From assembly GCA_019751875.1 (NCBI GenBank), contig JAIEMV010000002.1, positions 1 through 64,000 on the forward strand: a stretch of DNA of 64,000 nt, in the 5' to 3' direction. Below the pieces are notes generated by a model. That model was not told where the DNA came from. It was given only the letters and a program-made list of their open reading frames with translations, and ran no database searches. The position numbers and the translations under genes were made by a program. The DNA comes from Hyphomicrobium sp. (lineage in GTDB: Bacteria > Pseudomonadota > Alphaproteobacteria > Rhizobiales > Hyphomicrobiaceae). The first letter of the stretch is position 1; each line of letters starts with the position of its first letter. This document shows positions 24,980 through 36,536 of this stretch, one piece after another.

Positions 24980-25819
24980 ATGGGCAATTCGGAAATGGAC
25001 AGCGGCACGCAAAGGACACAGCATGCTTTTCGGATGGCTATTCGGATGAGCGCCGCTTTAGGCCTGCGCGTTGGCTTCTTGGCAGCTCTGATCCTGGCCG
25101 GTCATTCCGCGAGGACTGAGGCCACCTCAGCGACCCCGGTCGCCGTCACAGTGGCCGCCCTGCCAGAGCCGCGCGCCAGAGACGACTCCACCGCGGCCCC
25201 CGCAACGCCCGAACAGAACCCGGCACCTGCGATCGCCGATAGCCAGAACGGGGAGAGCCCCGACGAACAGGTCGAGAACGTCATCTACTTCCTGCGCTAT
25301 GCTTTTGACGGCGCCAATCCTGCCGCCGCCGGGGAACCTGCCGCGACCACGGCACTCCTGCTGAAAGATGGACGTGTCTTCGAAGGCGAAGCCCGCGCAC
25401 CGGCGGCATTCGATCCTGATAGCCGCCCTCCCGGAAGCGCAGGCACCGGCCGCTGGCAGCGCGATGGAGAGGCCTATGCGCTAGCGTTCTCGGATGGCAC
25501 GCAAGGCACGGCCGTTGCCGGAGCCGCCAAAACGTTTCCCGCCCCTGCGGCAATGGCGTTCGCCGGGTCCTATCGCGCGATCGGCGGGCCCGCCACTGAT
25601 CTGCTGCCCGAGCAGATCGACTTCTACCCAGACGGAAGTCTGCTGCTGAAAGCACCGAACCGCGTCCTGGGCGGCTCCTATGAGATCACCCAGCGCACCA
25701 TTCGCTTGGCGGCCGACGGGCAACGCACCACGCAATTTTTGTTCGGCTTCCGCGGCGAATTGGAGGAACCGGTACTTCTCATTTTGGGCAACCGCATTTA
25801 CGAGCGCACCGGCACCTGA
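24980..25819 (+). CDS. Hypothetical exported protein, 279 aa
   Basis: An N-terminal hydrophobic segment (LGLRVGFLAALILAGHSARTE) looks like a signal peptide; the exact start is open, since ATGs at 24980, 24995, 25034 and 25046 are in frame. A low-complexity Ala/Pro linker (residues about 50-90) is followed by a domain with TTALLLKDGRVFEGE, GTGRWQRDGEAYALAFSDGT and FYPDGSLLLKAPNRVLGGSY, which alternates beta strands in a lipocalin-like or repeat pattern. I recognise no family. A strong terminator follows. Confidence 0.65.
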   Translation: MGNSEMDSGTQRTQHAFRMAIRMSAALGLRVGFLAALILAGHSARTEATSATPVAVTVAALPEPRARDDSTAAPATPEQNPAPAIADSQNGESPDEQVENVIYFLRYAFDGANPAAAGEPAATTALLLKDGRVFEGEARAPAAFDPDSRPPGSAGTGRWQRDGEAYALAFSDGTQGTAVAGAAKTFPAPAAMAFAGSYRAIGGPATDLLPEQIDFYPDGSLLLKAPNRVLGGSYEITQRTIRLAADGQRTTQFLFGFRGELEEPVLLILGNRIYERTGT

Positions 25820-25828
25820 CGCAAAAAA

Positions 25829-25854
25829 GCCCGCAGACGCCACCGTCTGCGGGC
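25829..25854. terminator. Strong bidirectional terminator between convergent genes
   Basis: GCCCGCAGACG pairs perfectly with CGTCTGCGGGC (4-nt loop), with AAAAAA before it and CTTCT after. It separates the exported-protein gene and ilvC. Confidence 0.85.
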
Positions 25855-25882
25855 CTTCTAATGAGTTCTTCAGAGCGCAAGT

Positions 25883-27237
<1,355 letters not shown>

Positions 27238-27723
27238 ATGCTGCGTTTCGCAAACTCCCGCACCCTCGCCGCCCTGACGTCCGTCCTCGCCCTTGCCGGC
27301 TGCGGCAAATCCGGGACACCGAAGGGAAAAGTCGAAGTGAAGCAGTACATCGTCGTCTCCGCCGTCGATTGCGCCGATAACACCGGCCTTCCCTTTGAGA
27401 CATGCATCGACCTTTTGCAAACGGCCATTGGCGCCCATGACAAAGCCGCCACGACCTATCCCAAAATCGAGACCTGCGAAAAGGCCGAGGGCGCTGACCG
27501 CTGCGAGCGTATCGGGGAGAAAAGCTACCGTGCGCGCTTGACCGCTTTCCAGCTCACGATGTCGGACAAGCCGACAGCGGTTCCGCTCTACGCCGGCAAG
27601 GCCGCAACCGCCGGTTTCCGCACGTCGAGCAACGTGGAGATCTCTGCCGACGCCGACACCTTCATCTTCACGAAGAGCGCAGCCGACGCCGCCCACCTCC
27701 ACATCTCCAAAAAGAAGAGCTGA
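27238..27723 (+). CDS. Putative lipoprotein, DUF1190-like
   Basis: 161 aa. The lipobox LALAGC (Cys22) ends a signal peptide, so the protein is probably anchored to a membrane. The body contains a repeated Cys pattern: VDCADNTGLPFETCIDLL and IETCEKAEGADRCERIG. This spacing resembles DUF1190 (YgiB-type) proteins, but the match is by eye. Function unknown. It is convergent with ilvH (27 bases between stops). Confidence 0.6.
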   Translation: MLRFANSRTLAALTSVLALAGCGKSGTPKGKVEVKQYIVVSAVDCADNTGLPFETCIDLLQTAIGAHDKAATTYPKIETCEKAEGADRCERIGEKSYRARLTAFQLTMSDKPTAVPLYAGKAATAGFRTSSNVEISADADTFIFTKSAADAAHLHISKKKS

Positions 27724-27749
27724 CCGGCCCCGGTCCTGACACCATCCAC

Positions 27750-28298
27750 TTACATCGGTGCTGCGCCACGACCGATGGCGGCCACACCCGTCCGGCTGAC
27801 TTCCACAAGTCCCAATTCCCGCATCAGACCGATGAAGGTCTCGATCTTTGACGCCTTGCCCGTGATCTCGAACACGAAGTGCTCGGTCGAGGTATCAACC
27901 ACCTGCGCGCGAAAAATCTCCGCCATCCGCAGCGCTTCGATCCGCTTCTCACCCTTTCCGGCCACCTTGACCAGCGCGAGTTCCCGCTCGAGCGACACGC
28001 CCTCGCCCGTCAGATCGCGCACCCGGTGCACCGGGACGAGTCGCTCGAGCTGATGCTTGATCTGCTCGATCACGGCCGGCGTGCCCCGCGTCACGATCGA
28101 GATCCGCGACACATGCTTCTCGTGCTCCGTCTCTGTCACGGTCAGGCTGTCGATGTTGTAGCCGCGCGCCGTGAACAAACCGATGACGCGCGCGAGCACG
28201 CCCGGTTCGTTGTCCACGATCACAGACAGCGTGCGCGAAACCACGTCCTGCGCGATACCGGGGCCGACGTAATGGCTTTGCGGATTGGGATTTGCCAT
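27750..28298 (-). CDS. ilvH: Acetolactate synthase small (regulatory) subunit
   Basis: 182 aa. The ACT domain is clear: LSVIVDNEPGVLARVIGLFT and RGYNIDSLTV, with the second regulatory half containing LERLVPVHRVRDLTGE. It confers valine feedback on the IlvB catalytic subunit. It starts five bases after the stop of the exported-protein ORF (28304-28900), which itself overlaps ilvB, so the three form a transcription unit ilvB-orf-ilvH. Confidence 0.97.
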   Translation of the reverse strand: MANPNPQSHYVGPGIAQDVVSRTLSVIVDNEPGVLARVIGLFTARGYNIDSLTVTETEHEKHVSRISIVTRGTPAVIEQIKHQLERLVPVHRVRDLTGEGVSLERELALVKVAGKGEKRIEALRMAEIFRAQVVDTSTEHFVFEITGKASKIETFIGLMRELGLVEVSRTGVAAIGRGAAPM

Positions 28299-28303
28299 GG
28301 TTC

Positions 28304-28900
28304 TCAGTTCTTCTCTTTGTCTTTATTCGTTTCGTCGAACTTGCCGCCCAGCGCATCGATCTCCGCCGCCGCGTTGGGAAACACCGTCTTCAGGAATACC
28401 GGCATCCCCACCTTGTCGACTTCGCTCTGAAACGCTGTGGCATCCGCCGCGCTGACTTTGTACTGCTGGAACGCCGCCACCACGCGCCGGCCCATTGCCT
28501 GCGCCAGCTGAGCGGCCGTCGGCGCACCCATTTTCCGCAGCCGCTCGGGCGGCATGCGCCCATAGACCCGCGTCAGCAGCTTTGTCTCCATATAGTCCTG
28601 CGCAATACAAGCTTCGAACGCCGCCGAATACGCCGACGCGAGCCCGTGCGTGCGATAGCAGGCGTCGATGTGCTTGATCGCCGCCTCCGCACCGCGCGTC
28701 CGCTGGATCAGCCCGATCCGCTCCGCCGCTTCCTTGATGTTCGCCTCCCGGTCCCAGGTAATCGCCACGCTCGTTGGCGCGCCCTCGGCCGCCGGAGGCT
28801 GAGCCGGCGCCGGTGCAGCGGTTTCAGCTCCCGCCGCAACACTCCAGGCGGCAGCAGCGACCATCATGGCGAGACCGGCGGCAGTCCGGGCCGAAATCAC
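28304..28900 (-). CDS. Hypothetical exported protein coupled between ilvB and ilvH
   Basis: 198 aa from a GTG whose bases overlap the ilvB stop (GTGA); an ATG at 28867 also fits. The N-terminus is a signal peptide ending near [12 protein letters not shown]. The mature part is helical and carries [30 protein letters not shown] and [11 protein letters not shown], with two Cys that could pair. I do not recognise the family. The coupling and the position inside the acetolactate synthase operon are unusual for an exported protein. Confidence 0.72.
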   Translation of the reverse strand: MISARTAAGLAMMVAAAAWSVAAGAETAAPAPAQPPAAEGAPTSVAITWDREANIKEAAERIGLIQRTRGAEAAIKHIDACYRTHGLASAYSAAFEACIAQDYMETKLLTRVYGRMPPERLRKMGAPTAAQLAQAMGRRVVAAFQQYKVSAADATAFQSEVDKVGMPVFLKTVFPNAAAEIDALGGKFDETNKDKEKN

Positions 28901-30660
28901 ACGAGCACCTTGCCTTCCTTGCCGATGGCCCTCTCGATCGCCTCTTCGCTCGCTTCTCCGAGCAGCATCTCGTTGTGCGCCTTGCCGGACGGGATCATCG
29001 GGAAGCAGTTGGCAAGCTTCGCCACGCGGCAATCGAAGATCGTCGGCACCTTGGTGTTGACCATGTCGAGGATGGCTTCGTCGAGGTCGTCGGGATGCTC
29101 GCACCGCATGCCGCGCCAGCCGTACGCCTCCGCCAGCTTCACGAAGTCCGGCAGGCTCTCGGTGTAGCTGTGCGACAGCCGGTTGCCATGCAGCAGCTGC
29201 TGCCACTGACGCACCATGCCCATGTACTCGTTGTTGAGGATGAACACCTTGACCGGCAGATTGAACTGCACCGCGGTCGAACACTCCTGAATGTTCATCA
29301 GGATCGACGCATCACCCGCGATGTCGATCACGAGCGACTTGGGATGCGCCAGCTGCGCACCGATCGCAGCCGGCAGGCCATAGCCCATCGTGCCCAGACC
29401 ACCCGACGTCATCCACCGGTTCGGCTCTTCAAAGTTGTAATACTGAGCCGCCCACATCTGATGCTGCCCGACTTCCGTCGTGATGTAGGTGTCGCGGTCC
29501 TTGGTCAGCTCATAAAGACGCTGGCACGCATACTGGGGCATGATCACGTCCTTCGAATTCTTGAAGGACAGAGACTTTTTCGCCCGCCAGGCGTCGATCT
29601 GCTTCCACCACGTCTTGACGGCGGCCTTATCGATCTGCGGCGCTTTTTGCTTCCAGATCCGCAGCATTTCCTCGAGCACGTAGGCGCAGTCGCCCACGAT
29701 CGGAATATCGACGCGCACGTTTTTGTTGATCGATGACGGATCGATATCGACGTGGATCTTCTTCGAATGGGGCGAGAACGCATCCAGCCGTCCGGTGATG
29801 CGATCGTCGAACCGCGCCCCGATGTTGATCATCACGTCGCAATCGTGCATCGCCCAGTTGGCTTCGTAGGTGCCGTGCATGCCGAGCATGCCGAGCCACT
29901 GCTTGTCGGACGCCGGATAGGCACCCAGACCCATCAGCGTCGATGTGATCGGATAGCCCGTCAGGCGAACGAGTTCGCGCAGCAGCTGGCTCGCCTTCGG
30001 ACCGGCATTGATGACGCCGCCACCCGTGTAGAACACCGGCCGCTTCGCCGACGCGATGAGATCGACGGCCTCCGCGAGTGGGCCGGCATCGGGCTTGAGT
30101 TTGGGCCGGTAGGTCTTGTGCGCGACGTTCGACGGCCCGGTGTAGTTACCGGCCTTGAACTGGATGTCCTTCGGAATGTCGACCACCACCGGTCCCGGAC
30201 GGCCCGAACGCGCGATATAGAACGCCTCGTGCAGAACCCGCGCGAGATCGTTCACGTCTTTCACTAGCCAGTTGTGTTTCGTGCACGGCCGCGTGATGCC
30301 GACGGTATCGCACTCCTGAAACGCATCGTTGCCGATGAGGTGCGTCGGCACCTGCCCCGTTATGCACACAATGGGTATGGAATCCATGAGCGCGTCGGTG
30401 AGCCCCGTGACGGCGTTCGTCGCGCCCGGGCCAGACGTTACGAGCACGACGCCGACCTTGCCCGTCGAACGCGCATAGCCCTCCGCCGCGTGAACCGCGC
30501 CGCCTTCCTGGCGTACGAGAATGTGCTGGACCTTATCCTGCTGGAACAGCTCGTCGTAGATGGGCAGAACCGCGCCGCCCGGATAGCCGAAGATATGTTC
30601 GACCCCCTGGTCCACCAGCGCCTTCACAACCATCTCGGCGCCCGTCATCGTCCGTGCCAT
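28897..30660 (-). CDS. ilvB: Acetolactate synthase large (catalytic) subunit
   Basis: 587 aa from ATG at 30660, with GAGG six bases upstream. It makes acetolactate and acetohydroxybutyrate from pyruvate (ThDP, FAD, Mg2+). Visible features: the ThDP Glu region [20 protein letters not shown], the FAD-binding middle domain and the C-terminal ThDP motif [12 protein letters not shown] with [17 protein letters not shown]. It is the first gene of ilvB-orf-ilvH. A candidate sigma-70 promoter lies about 80 bases upstream. Confidence 0.98.
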   Translation of the reverse strand: MARTMTGAEMVVKALVDQGVEHIFGYPGGAVLPIYDELFQQDKVQHILVRQEGGAVHAAEGYARSTGKVGVVLVTSGPGATNAVTGLTDALMDSIPIVCITGQVPTHLIGNDAFQECDTVGITRPCTKHNWLVKDVNDLARVLHEAFYIARSGRPGPVVVDIPKDIQFKAGNYTGPSNVAHKTYRPKLKPDAGPLAEAVDLIASAKRPVFYTGGGVINAGPKASQLLRELVRLTGYPITSTLMGLGAYPASDKQWLGMLGMHGTYEANWAMHDCDVMINIGARFDDRITGRLDAFSPHSKKIHVDIDPSSINKNVRVDIPIVGDCAYVLEEMLRIWKQKAPQIDKAAVKTWWKQIDAWRAKKSLSFKNSKDVIMPQYACQRLYELTKDRDTYITTEVGQHQMWAAQYYNFEEPNRWMTSGGLGTMGYGLPAAIGAQLAHPKSLVIDIAGDASILMNIQECSTAVQFNLPVKVFILNNEYMGMVRQWQQLLHGNRLSHSYTESLPDFVKLAEAYGWRGMRCEHPDDLDEAILDMVNTKVPTIFDCRVAKLANCFPMIPSGKAHNEMLLGEASEEAIERAIGKEGKVLV

Positions 30661-30738
30661 GTCGAGCCTCATATTCGAAAAGCAGCAAGCCACTCCGCCG
30701 CCGCCCTTCCGGCTGAGCGACTGGATGAAAGGTGGCGC

Positions 30739-30767
30739 AACCTAAGGGGCCGATTGTGCCCGGTCAA
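30739..30767 (-). promoter_or_regulatory. Candidate sigma-70 promoter of ilvB
   Basis: On the minus strand TTGACC, 17-base spacer, TAGGTT. It would give a 5' leader of about 70 bases. No peptide leader is evident in it. Confidence 0.5.
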
Positions 30768-30814
30768 GGTAACTGATAAATAAATGCGACGTTGAAAGAG
30801 CAGAAACTTTTCAG

Positions 30815-31696
30815 TTATTGCGCAGAAGCGACTTTCCACGACTTCATATTACCCGATATCCAGGTTGATTGCCGTTTGATGTATCGCCGCGTCTCAGCTT
30901 TGCCTTCCTCCACCGCCTCCTCGATTGCGAGCGTTCCAGCCAGATGGGCCATCAGCGGCCTCAAGCCGAGCGCGCGCATGCCCGGCAGCGTCGGATCAAG
31001 TTTGAGATCGGCAATGCGCCGCGCCTCTTGAAGCGCCCCCTGCTCCATCATTCGGTCAAACCGCGCATCACTGCGCTCATGCAGCGTCGCCCGGTCCGGC
31101 AGCACAACCATCCGCTCGGTTTCTTCTTCCTTCAGCACCGGATTCCCCGGCTCGTTCTGCCACTCCCACAGCGGCCGCCCCGTGGCCTCGAAAACTTCCA
31201 GCGCGCGCACGATCCGCTGCGGATCGGTGGGGCTCAGCCGCGCCGCCGTTCCTGGATCGAGGTCCGCGAGTTTGCGATGCAGTTTCAATGCACCGAGCCG
31301 GTCCGCCTCCGCCCGCCAGTGTTCGCGGATCGCAGGCGGGATCGGCGGAATGGGAGACAGCCCTTCCAGCAGCGCCTTCATATAGAGCCCCGTACCGCCC
31401 ACGAAGATCGGCAACCGTCCCTCACCGTTCAGTTCCGCCAAAATGGCCTCTGCCTCGCGAACAAATCGCCCAACCGAATATCCCTCCCGCATGGGCACAT
31501 GCCCATAGAGCCGGTGCGGTATCTCAGCGGTCTCTTCGGGCGAAGGTCGCGCCGACAGGATCTGCAATTCCTCGTAAACCTGCATGCTGTCTGCGTTGAC
31601 GATCACGCCACCTCGCTCGCGGGCGATTTTCAAAGCGAGAGCGGATTTGCCGCTCGCGGTCGGACCAGCAATCAAGATAGGTCTCTTCTGTGTCAT
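30815..31696 (-). CDS. miaA: tRNA dimethylallyltransferase
   Basis: 293 aa from ATG at 31696, supported by the strong site AAGGAGGGCC. It transfers a dimethylallyl group to A37 of tRNAs reading UNN codons. The P-loop AGPTASGKSALA, the DSMQVYEELQILSARPS region and VGGTGLYMKALLEG are diagnostic. It is divergent from serB (57 bases between starts) and precedes ilvB in the same direction with about 120 bases between. Confidence 0.97.
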   Translation of the reverse strand: MTQKRPILIAGPTASGKSALALKIARERGGVIVNADSMQVYEELQILSARPSPEETAEIPHRLYGHVPMREGYSVGRFVREAEAILAELNGEGRLPIFVGGTGLYMKALLEGLSPIPPIPPAIREHWRAEADRLGALKLHRKLADLDPGTAARLSPTDPQRIVRALEVFEATGRPLWEWQNEPGNPVLKEEETERMVVLPDRATLHERSDARFDRMMEQGALQEARRIADLKLDPTLPGMRALGLRPLMAHLAGTLAIEEAVEEGKAETRRYIKRQSTWISGNMKSWKVASAQ

Positions 31697-31753
31697 GGCC
31701 CTCCTTAACCGACGCTGAGTGCACACGCCACATCTGCTTCCAACCCCTCACCA

Positions 31754-32638
31754 ATGCACCAACCATCCCGTCTCATCCTCACCGCCGATCCTTCATCCGG
31801 AGCACTCGACGAGAGCGCATGCCACCGCGTCCGAAACATCATTGAGACAGAACCCCGCTGGCTCGCTCCAGGTGCTGCCGTTCAGTTCGAAACCGAGGCC
31901 TCCGTCACCCGCCGACACATCGCGCCCGCCCTCTCCGGCCTCCCGATCGACATCAACGTCGTAGCGGACTGCGACCGGGCGAAGAAACTCCTTGTTGCCG
32001 ACATGGACTCCACCGTGATCGAGCAGGAGATGATCGACGAACTGGCCAGTCTGACCGGCCGCCGCGATGAGATCGCCGCTATCACGCTCGCGACCATGCG
32101 CGGCGACCTCGATTTCAAGCAGTCGCTCCGTCGCCGCGTCGCATTGCTCACAGGCCTCACGACGGCGCATCTCGAAGAGGTCGCCGCCCACATCACGCTG
32201 ATGCCCGGTGCTGCGCCGCTTGTCTCCACCATGAGAGCCAACGGCGCCGTCACCGCGCTCGTCTCCGGCGGCTTCACCGTGTTTGTGGAGCACGTCGCTG
32301 CACGTCTCGGGTTCGATCGCCATTTCGGCAACGTGCTCGACGTCGAAGCCGGCCGCCTTACGGGCCGCGTTTTCGAACCGATCCTCGACGCGATGGCCAA
32401 GCGCGACCTGCTGCTCGACCTAGCGCATGAATGTGGTCTGGCCCCTGCGAATGTCATTGCCGTCGGCGACGGCGCCAACGACCTGCCGATGCTGGAAGCG
32501 GCAGGCCTTGGCGTCGCGTTCCGCGCCAAGCCGGCAGTCCGGACGGCGATGTTGAACTCCCCCACCGGCGCCGTCATCGATCACGCGGATCTTTCCGCCC
32601 TTCTTCACCTTCAAGGACTGCCGTCGTGGGGTGGTTGA
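31754..32638 (+). CDS. serB: Phosphoserine phosphatase
   Basis: 294 aa. It does the last step of serine synthesis. The HAD motifs are VADMDSTVIEQEMIDELA (nucleophile Asp), ALVSGGFT and AVGDGANDLPML. The N-terminal 75 residues are the ACT-like regulatory part. It is followed 63 bases later by the exchanger gene in the same direction. Confidence 0.97.
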   Translation: MHQPSRLILTADPSSGALDESACHRVRNIIETEPRWLAPGAAVQFETEASVTRRHIAPALSGLPIDINVVADCDRAKKLLVADMDSTVIEQEMIDELASLTGRRDEIAAITLATMRGDLDFKQSLRRRVALLTGLTTAHLEEVAAHITLMPGAAPLVSTMRANGAVTALVSGGFTVFVEHVAARLGFDRHFGNVLDVEAGRLTGRVFEPILDAMAKRDLLLDLAHECGLAPANVIAVGDGANDLPMLEAAGLGVAFRAKPAVRTAMLNSPTGAVIDHADLSALLHLQGLPSWGG

Positions 32639-32701
32639 CGAAAACTTTGTCCACGACGCCTCTTCCGTATACGTTGCGCGCCGAACCAGGGGGAATGACA
32701 C

Positions 32702-33709
32702 GTGACCGATATCGGCCTCTTACTCGGCGGGCTCGTCCTGCTCGTCATCGGCGGCGAACTGCTCGTGCGCGGCGCGGTCGCCATCGCCGAACGGCTCGGC
32801 ATGTCGCCGCTTCTCATCGGTCTCACACTCGTCGGCTTCGGCACCTCGACACCCGAACTCGTCACCAGCGTCCAGGCCGCCTTGGCCGGTTCGCCCGGGA
32901 TCGCCGTCGGCAACATCGTCGGGTCCAACATCTCCAACACCCTGCTTATCCTCGGTCTCTCCGCGATCATCACGCCCGTTGCGGTCCAATCGAATGCACT
33001 ACGTCGCGATGGCGGCGTCGTCGTCATCACGGCGCTGCTATTCACCGTCATCGGCTACACCTACGCGCTGGATCGCGTATCCGGCACGATTTTCCTCGGC
33101 CTGCTCGTGGCCTACATTATCTACGCATACCGCCAGGAAAAGATGCCCGCCGCTGCATCGGACGGCCACACCTCCGCATTCGAAAAGGCCGAAGCTTATG
33201 ACGAACTGCATAGCGGTCCGATCCGCCACCAAAGCCAAACCAAAACCTGGGCTGAGAAGCTTGGCCCCATCGTGCCGCTCGTCATGGCCCTCGGCGGGCT
33301 CGCCATCGTCGTCTTCGGGGGCAAGCTTCTTGTCAATGGCGCGATCGGCATCGCCCGCTCTTATGGCATGTCGGAAACCGTGATCGGCCTCACCATCGTC
33401 GCTGTCGGCACGTCGATGCCCGAGTTCGTCACGTCCGTTGTCGCCGCCATCCGCAAGCATGGCGATGTCGCGCTCGGCAACATCATGGGCTCCAACATCT
33501 ACAACATCCTTGGCATCGGCGGCGTCACGGGACTTCTCTCGCCAACTGAGATTCCGCCCGAGATCGCAACGTTCGACAACTTCATCATGCTTGCCGCCTG
33601 CGCCGCCATGTTCGCGGTCGCCTGGAGCGGATACCGCATCAGCCGCCTCGAAGGCACCGCCCTCCTTGCCGGCTACATCGCCTACGTCTACGTGCTGCTG
33701 CCGAAGTAA
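32702..33709 (+). CDS. Calcium/sodium antiporter (CaCA family, YrbG-like)
   Basis: 335 aa, starting at GTG. Two inverted halves of about five helices each carry the ion-binding alpha repeats: GFGTSTPELVTSVQAA with NIVGSNISNTLLILG, and VGTSMPEFVTSVVAA with NIMGSNIYNILGIGG. The catalytic Glu residues in both repeats are kept. It probably exchanges Ca2+ for Na+ or H+ across the inner membrane. Its end overlaps the convergent membrane-protein gene by 22 bases. Confidence 0.95.
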   Translation: MTDIGLLLGGLVLLVIGGELLVRGAVAIAERLGMSPLLIGLTLVGFGTSTPELVTSVQAALAGSPGIAVGNIVGSNISNTLLILGLSAIITPVAVQSNALRRDGGVVVITALLFTVIGYTYALDRVSGTIFLGLLVAYIIYAYRQEKMPAAASDGHTSAFEKAEAYDELHSGPIRHQSQTKTWAEKLGPIVPLVMALGGLAIVVFGGKLLVNGAIGIARSYGMSETVIGLTIVAVGTSMPEFVTSVVAAIRKHGDVALGNIMGSNIYNILGIGGVTGLLSPTEIPPEIATFDNFIMLAACAAMFAVAWSGYRISRLEGTALLAGYIAYVYVLLPK

Positions 33710-34347
33710 CCGTCCCACGTCGCCCGCACCCACGCGCGAAACGCTGAAGCACGCGCCTGCACTTCAGGCTTCCACATCGCCCACGCCCGGCTGATCGCCA
33801 GCCGCACGCGCGTCTTCACCATGCGGCCATAGCGCCAGACCCACGAGGCGCGGATCTGCGCAAACAAGCGATCCTTCCAGGGCATGAACCGGTTGTACGC
33901 CCGCGCGAACCACGCGATCTGCATCAGCGCCGGCCGCGTCAGCATGAACAGCCGCGCAACCAGCGCCGTCGATGCGACCTTCGCCCCGATGAACAGCCCC
34001 GTCGCAGCCGCGAACTGCTCATGCGCCAGCAGCCACACCGCCAGCAGCTTCAGCGGAAACAGGATCGCCGTCGGCAACGCGAACACGAACAGCGCCGCGT
34101 ACGGCGGCAACTGCATGATCAGCACTTCGAGCCGCGCGATGATCCGGAACCGGGCGAACCACGCCAGCGCCTCCGACAGCGGCTTCCAGCCCCACTCCTC
34201 GAACAGAAGAATGAGTGCGGCCACAACCTGCAATGCCATGACCACCACAGGCCGCAACGCCGACCACACCAGCAGCCAAAGCACGCGCAGACCCGCGAAC
34301 ACGAGCCGCGCCGCCTCCCTTAATCCCTGGCCGAGTTGTGCAAACAT
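33688..34347 (-). CDS. Hypothetical membrane protein, 219 aa
   Basis: Three or four hydrophobic segments in the first 150 residues (VLWLLVWSALRPVVVMALQV, YAALFVFALPTAILFPLKLL, AATGLFIGAKVASTALVARL) and a basic, Trp/Arg-rich amphipathic C-terminal region. I know of similar uncharacterised inner-membrane proteins in Hyphomicrobiales but no function. It is convergent with the antiporter gene and 65 bases downstream of the ABC exporter in the same direction. Confidence 0.75.
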   Translation of the reverse strand: MFAQLGQGLREAARLVFAGLRVLWLLVWSALRPVVVMALQVVAALILLFEEWGWKPLSEALAWFARFRIIARLEVLIMQLPPYAALFVFALPTAILFPLKLLAVWLLAHEQFAAATGLFIGAKVASTALVARLFMLTRPALMQIAWFARAYNRFMPWKDRLFAQIRASWVWRYGRMVKTRVRLAISRAWAMWKPEVQARASAFRAWVRATWDGYFGSST

Positions 34348-34412
34348 GCCCGCCGCCTGCCCTCTTCGTCCGGCGAGCGTACACGAAACCCTTCAGCACG
34401 CGGTTAAGCCGA

Positions 34413-36374
34413 TTAGAGTTTTGGCAGCACCACGTCGGCAGCCCTGAGCGCGCCCGTCCGCTCGGCTTCTTCCAGCGCAAGGGCCAATTCCTCGCGCGCC
34501 TTCTCGGCCTGCCGCTGCCGGCTCCATAGGCTCGCGTAGAGCCCGCCCTTCGCGATCAGCTCCGCGTGCGTCCCCTGCTCGACGAGCTCGCCCTTATCCA
34601 GCACGACAATGTTGTCCGCATGCACGATCGTCGACAGCCGATGCGCGATCACGAGCGTGGTGCGATCCTTTGTGGCCCGATCCAGCGCATCCTGGATCTC
34701 TTTCTCCGTATGACTGTCGAGCGCGCTCGTCGCCTCGTCGAGCACCAGGATAGGCGGCGCCTTCAATAGCGTCCGCGCGATCGCCACGCGCTGCTTCTCG
34801 CCGCCCGACAGCTTCAACCCGCGCTCGCCCACCATCGTCTTGTAGCCCTGCGGCAGCGTCTGCACGAACTCGTCGATCTGCGCGATCTTCGCCGCCGCCA
34901 CCACCTCTTCGTCCGACGCATCCGGACGCCCGTAGCGGATGTTGTAGAGGATCGTATCGTTGAAGAGCACCGTATCCTGCGGCACCACGCCGATGGCGGC
35001 TCGCAAGGACTTTTGCGTCACATCGCGGATATCCTGCCCGTCGATCGTCACCCGGCCCGATTGGATGTCATAAAACCGGAACAGGATGCGCGAGATGGTC
35101 GACTTGCCCGCTCCCGATGGACCAACGATCGCCACCATCTTCCCCGCCGGAACCTCGAATGAAACATCGCTGAGAATCCGCCGGTCCTTCTCATACGAGA
35201 ATTCGACGTTCTCGAAGCGAACCTCCCCCTTCGACACCACCAATGGGCGGGCGCCCGGCTTATCTTGCACCTCGGCCTCTTCTTCGAGGAGCGCGAACAT
35301 CGTCTCCAAGTCGACGAGCCCCTGCTTGATCTCGCGATACACCATGCCCATGAAATTCAGCGGCATATAAAGCTGGATCAGCATCGCGTTGATCATCACG
35401 AAATCGCCGATCGAATGCGTCCCCGCGATCACGCCCCGCGCCGACAGCCACATCACAATCGTCATTCCGACTGTGAAGATCAGCGCCTGCCCCGTGTTAA
35501 GCACTCCGAGCGATGTATACGTCTTCACAGCCGCGATTTCGTAGCGCTGCATTGCGGCATCGAACCTGCTGCTCTCCACGCCCTCGTTGCCGAAGTATTT
35601 GACGGTCTCGAAATTGAGCAGACTGTCGATGGCCTTCGTGTTGGCGTCCGTGTCGCTCTCGTTCATCTCGCGCCGGATTGCGATCCGCTTTTCAGACGCC
35701 GCGAACGTGAACCACATGTAGGCGGCGATCGTCACAAGCAGGATCACCACATAGCCGAAGTTGAAATAATAGGTCAGCAACGCGCAGACGAGGATCAGTT
35801 CCAGCGCCGTCGGTGCAAGCTGAAGAATGCCCATGCGCAAGATGAGATCGACGCCCCGCGTTCCCCTCTCGATCACACGCGATAGACCGCCCGTGCGCCG
35901 CTCCAGATGAAACCGCAGCGACAGCTTGTGCAGATGCTGGAAGGTCCGGTTGTTGAGCGAGCGCACCGCATGCTGTCCCACCTTGGTGAACAGCACGTCG
36001 CGCACCTGGTTCAAGGCCATCGCGAGCACGCGCCCCACGCCGTACGCGAGGATCAGCATCGAGGCTCCCAGAGCCAAATGACCGGCCCCCAGCGTATTCG
36101 GGTTGGGCGCATCCGCTGTCAACCAGTCGGTCGTGTATTTGAATATGACGGGGATCGCGATGGTGACGAGTTTGGCCAGCACCAGCATGACGAACGCGAG
36201 CGCCACATTGAACCTGAGATCCGGCCGCCCCTCCGGCCAAACGAACGGCAGGAGTCCCTTGAAGACGGTCCAGTGATCCGCCTCCGACGAAAGGCCGAGC
36301 AGATTTGAGCTTTCACTGTGGGCCTTGGAGGCGGCATGTGGAGGCACGCGCGGTGTCGTGATCGGAGCATTCAT
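34413..36374 (-). CDS. Atm1/HMT1-type ABC exporter (half transporter)
   Basis: 653 aa: a six-helix membrane domain (residues about 55-350) fused to an ATPase domain with Walker A GPSGAGKSTISRI, signature LSGGEKQRVAIART, Walker B ILVLDEATSALD and the His switch IAHRLSTI. The sequence TDWLTADAPN in the first loop and the RFHLERRTGGLSR stretch are typical of the mitochondrial Atm1/ABCB7 group, which exports glutathione-linked sulfur or metal complexes. A metal detoxification role is also plausible. It acts as a homodimer. Confidence 0.93.
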   Translation of the reverse strand: MNAPITTPRVPPHAASKAHSESSNLLGLSSEADHWTVFKGLLPFVWPEGRPDLRFNVALAFVMLVLAKLVTIAIPVIFKYTTDWLTADAPNPNTLGAGHLALGASMLILAYGVGRVLAMALNQVRDVLFTKVGQHAVRSLNNRTFQHLHKLSLRFHLERRTGGLSRVIERGTRGVDLILRMGILQLAPTALELILVCALLTYYFNFGYVVILLVTIAAYMWFTFAASEKRIAIRREMNESDTDANTKAIDSLLNFETVKYFGNEGVESSRFDAAMQRYEIAAVKTYTSLGVLNTGQALIFTVGMTIVMWLSARGVIAGTHSIGDFVMINAMLIQLYMPLNFMGMVYREIKQGLVDLETMFALLEEEAEVQDKPGARPLVVSKGEVRFENVEFSYEKDRRILSDVSFEVPAGKMVAIVGPSGAGKSTISRILFRFYDIQSGRVTIDGQDIRDVTQKSLRAAIGVVPQDTVLFNDTILYNIRYGRPDASDEEVVAAAKIAQIDEFVQTLPQGYKTMVGERGLKLSGGEKQRVAIARTLLKAPPILVLDEATSALDSHTEKEIQDALDRATKDRTTLVIAHRLSTIVHADNIVVLDKGELVEQGTHAELIAKGGLYASLWSRQRQAEKAREELALALEEAERTGALRAADVVLPKL

Positions 36375-36536
36375 ATGATCGTTGGCCTTGGGCTCATCAT
36401 TGGGGGCGTGAATTACGCGACGGCAATCGGCACCCGGGCGACCTTAGCGGCCATGCCCGGCAACTTCCACCCGCTATGTCAGGGCGTTGACGACGTTTCT
36501 CGCGCGTCTCAGCGATAGGCGACACATGGCCGCTGC

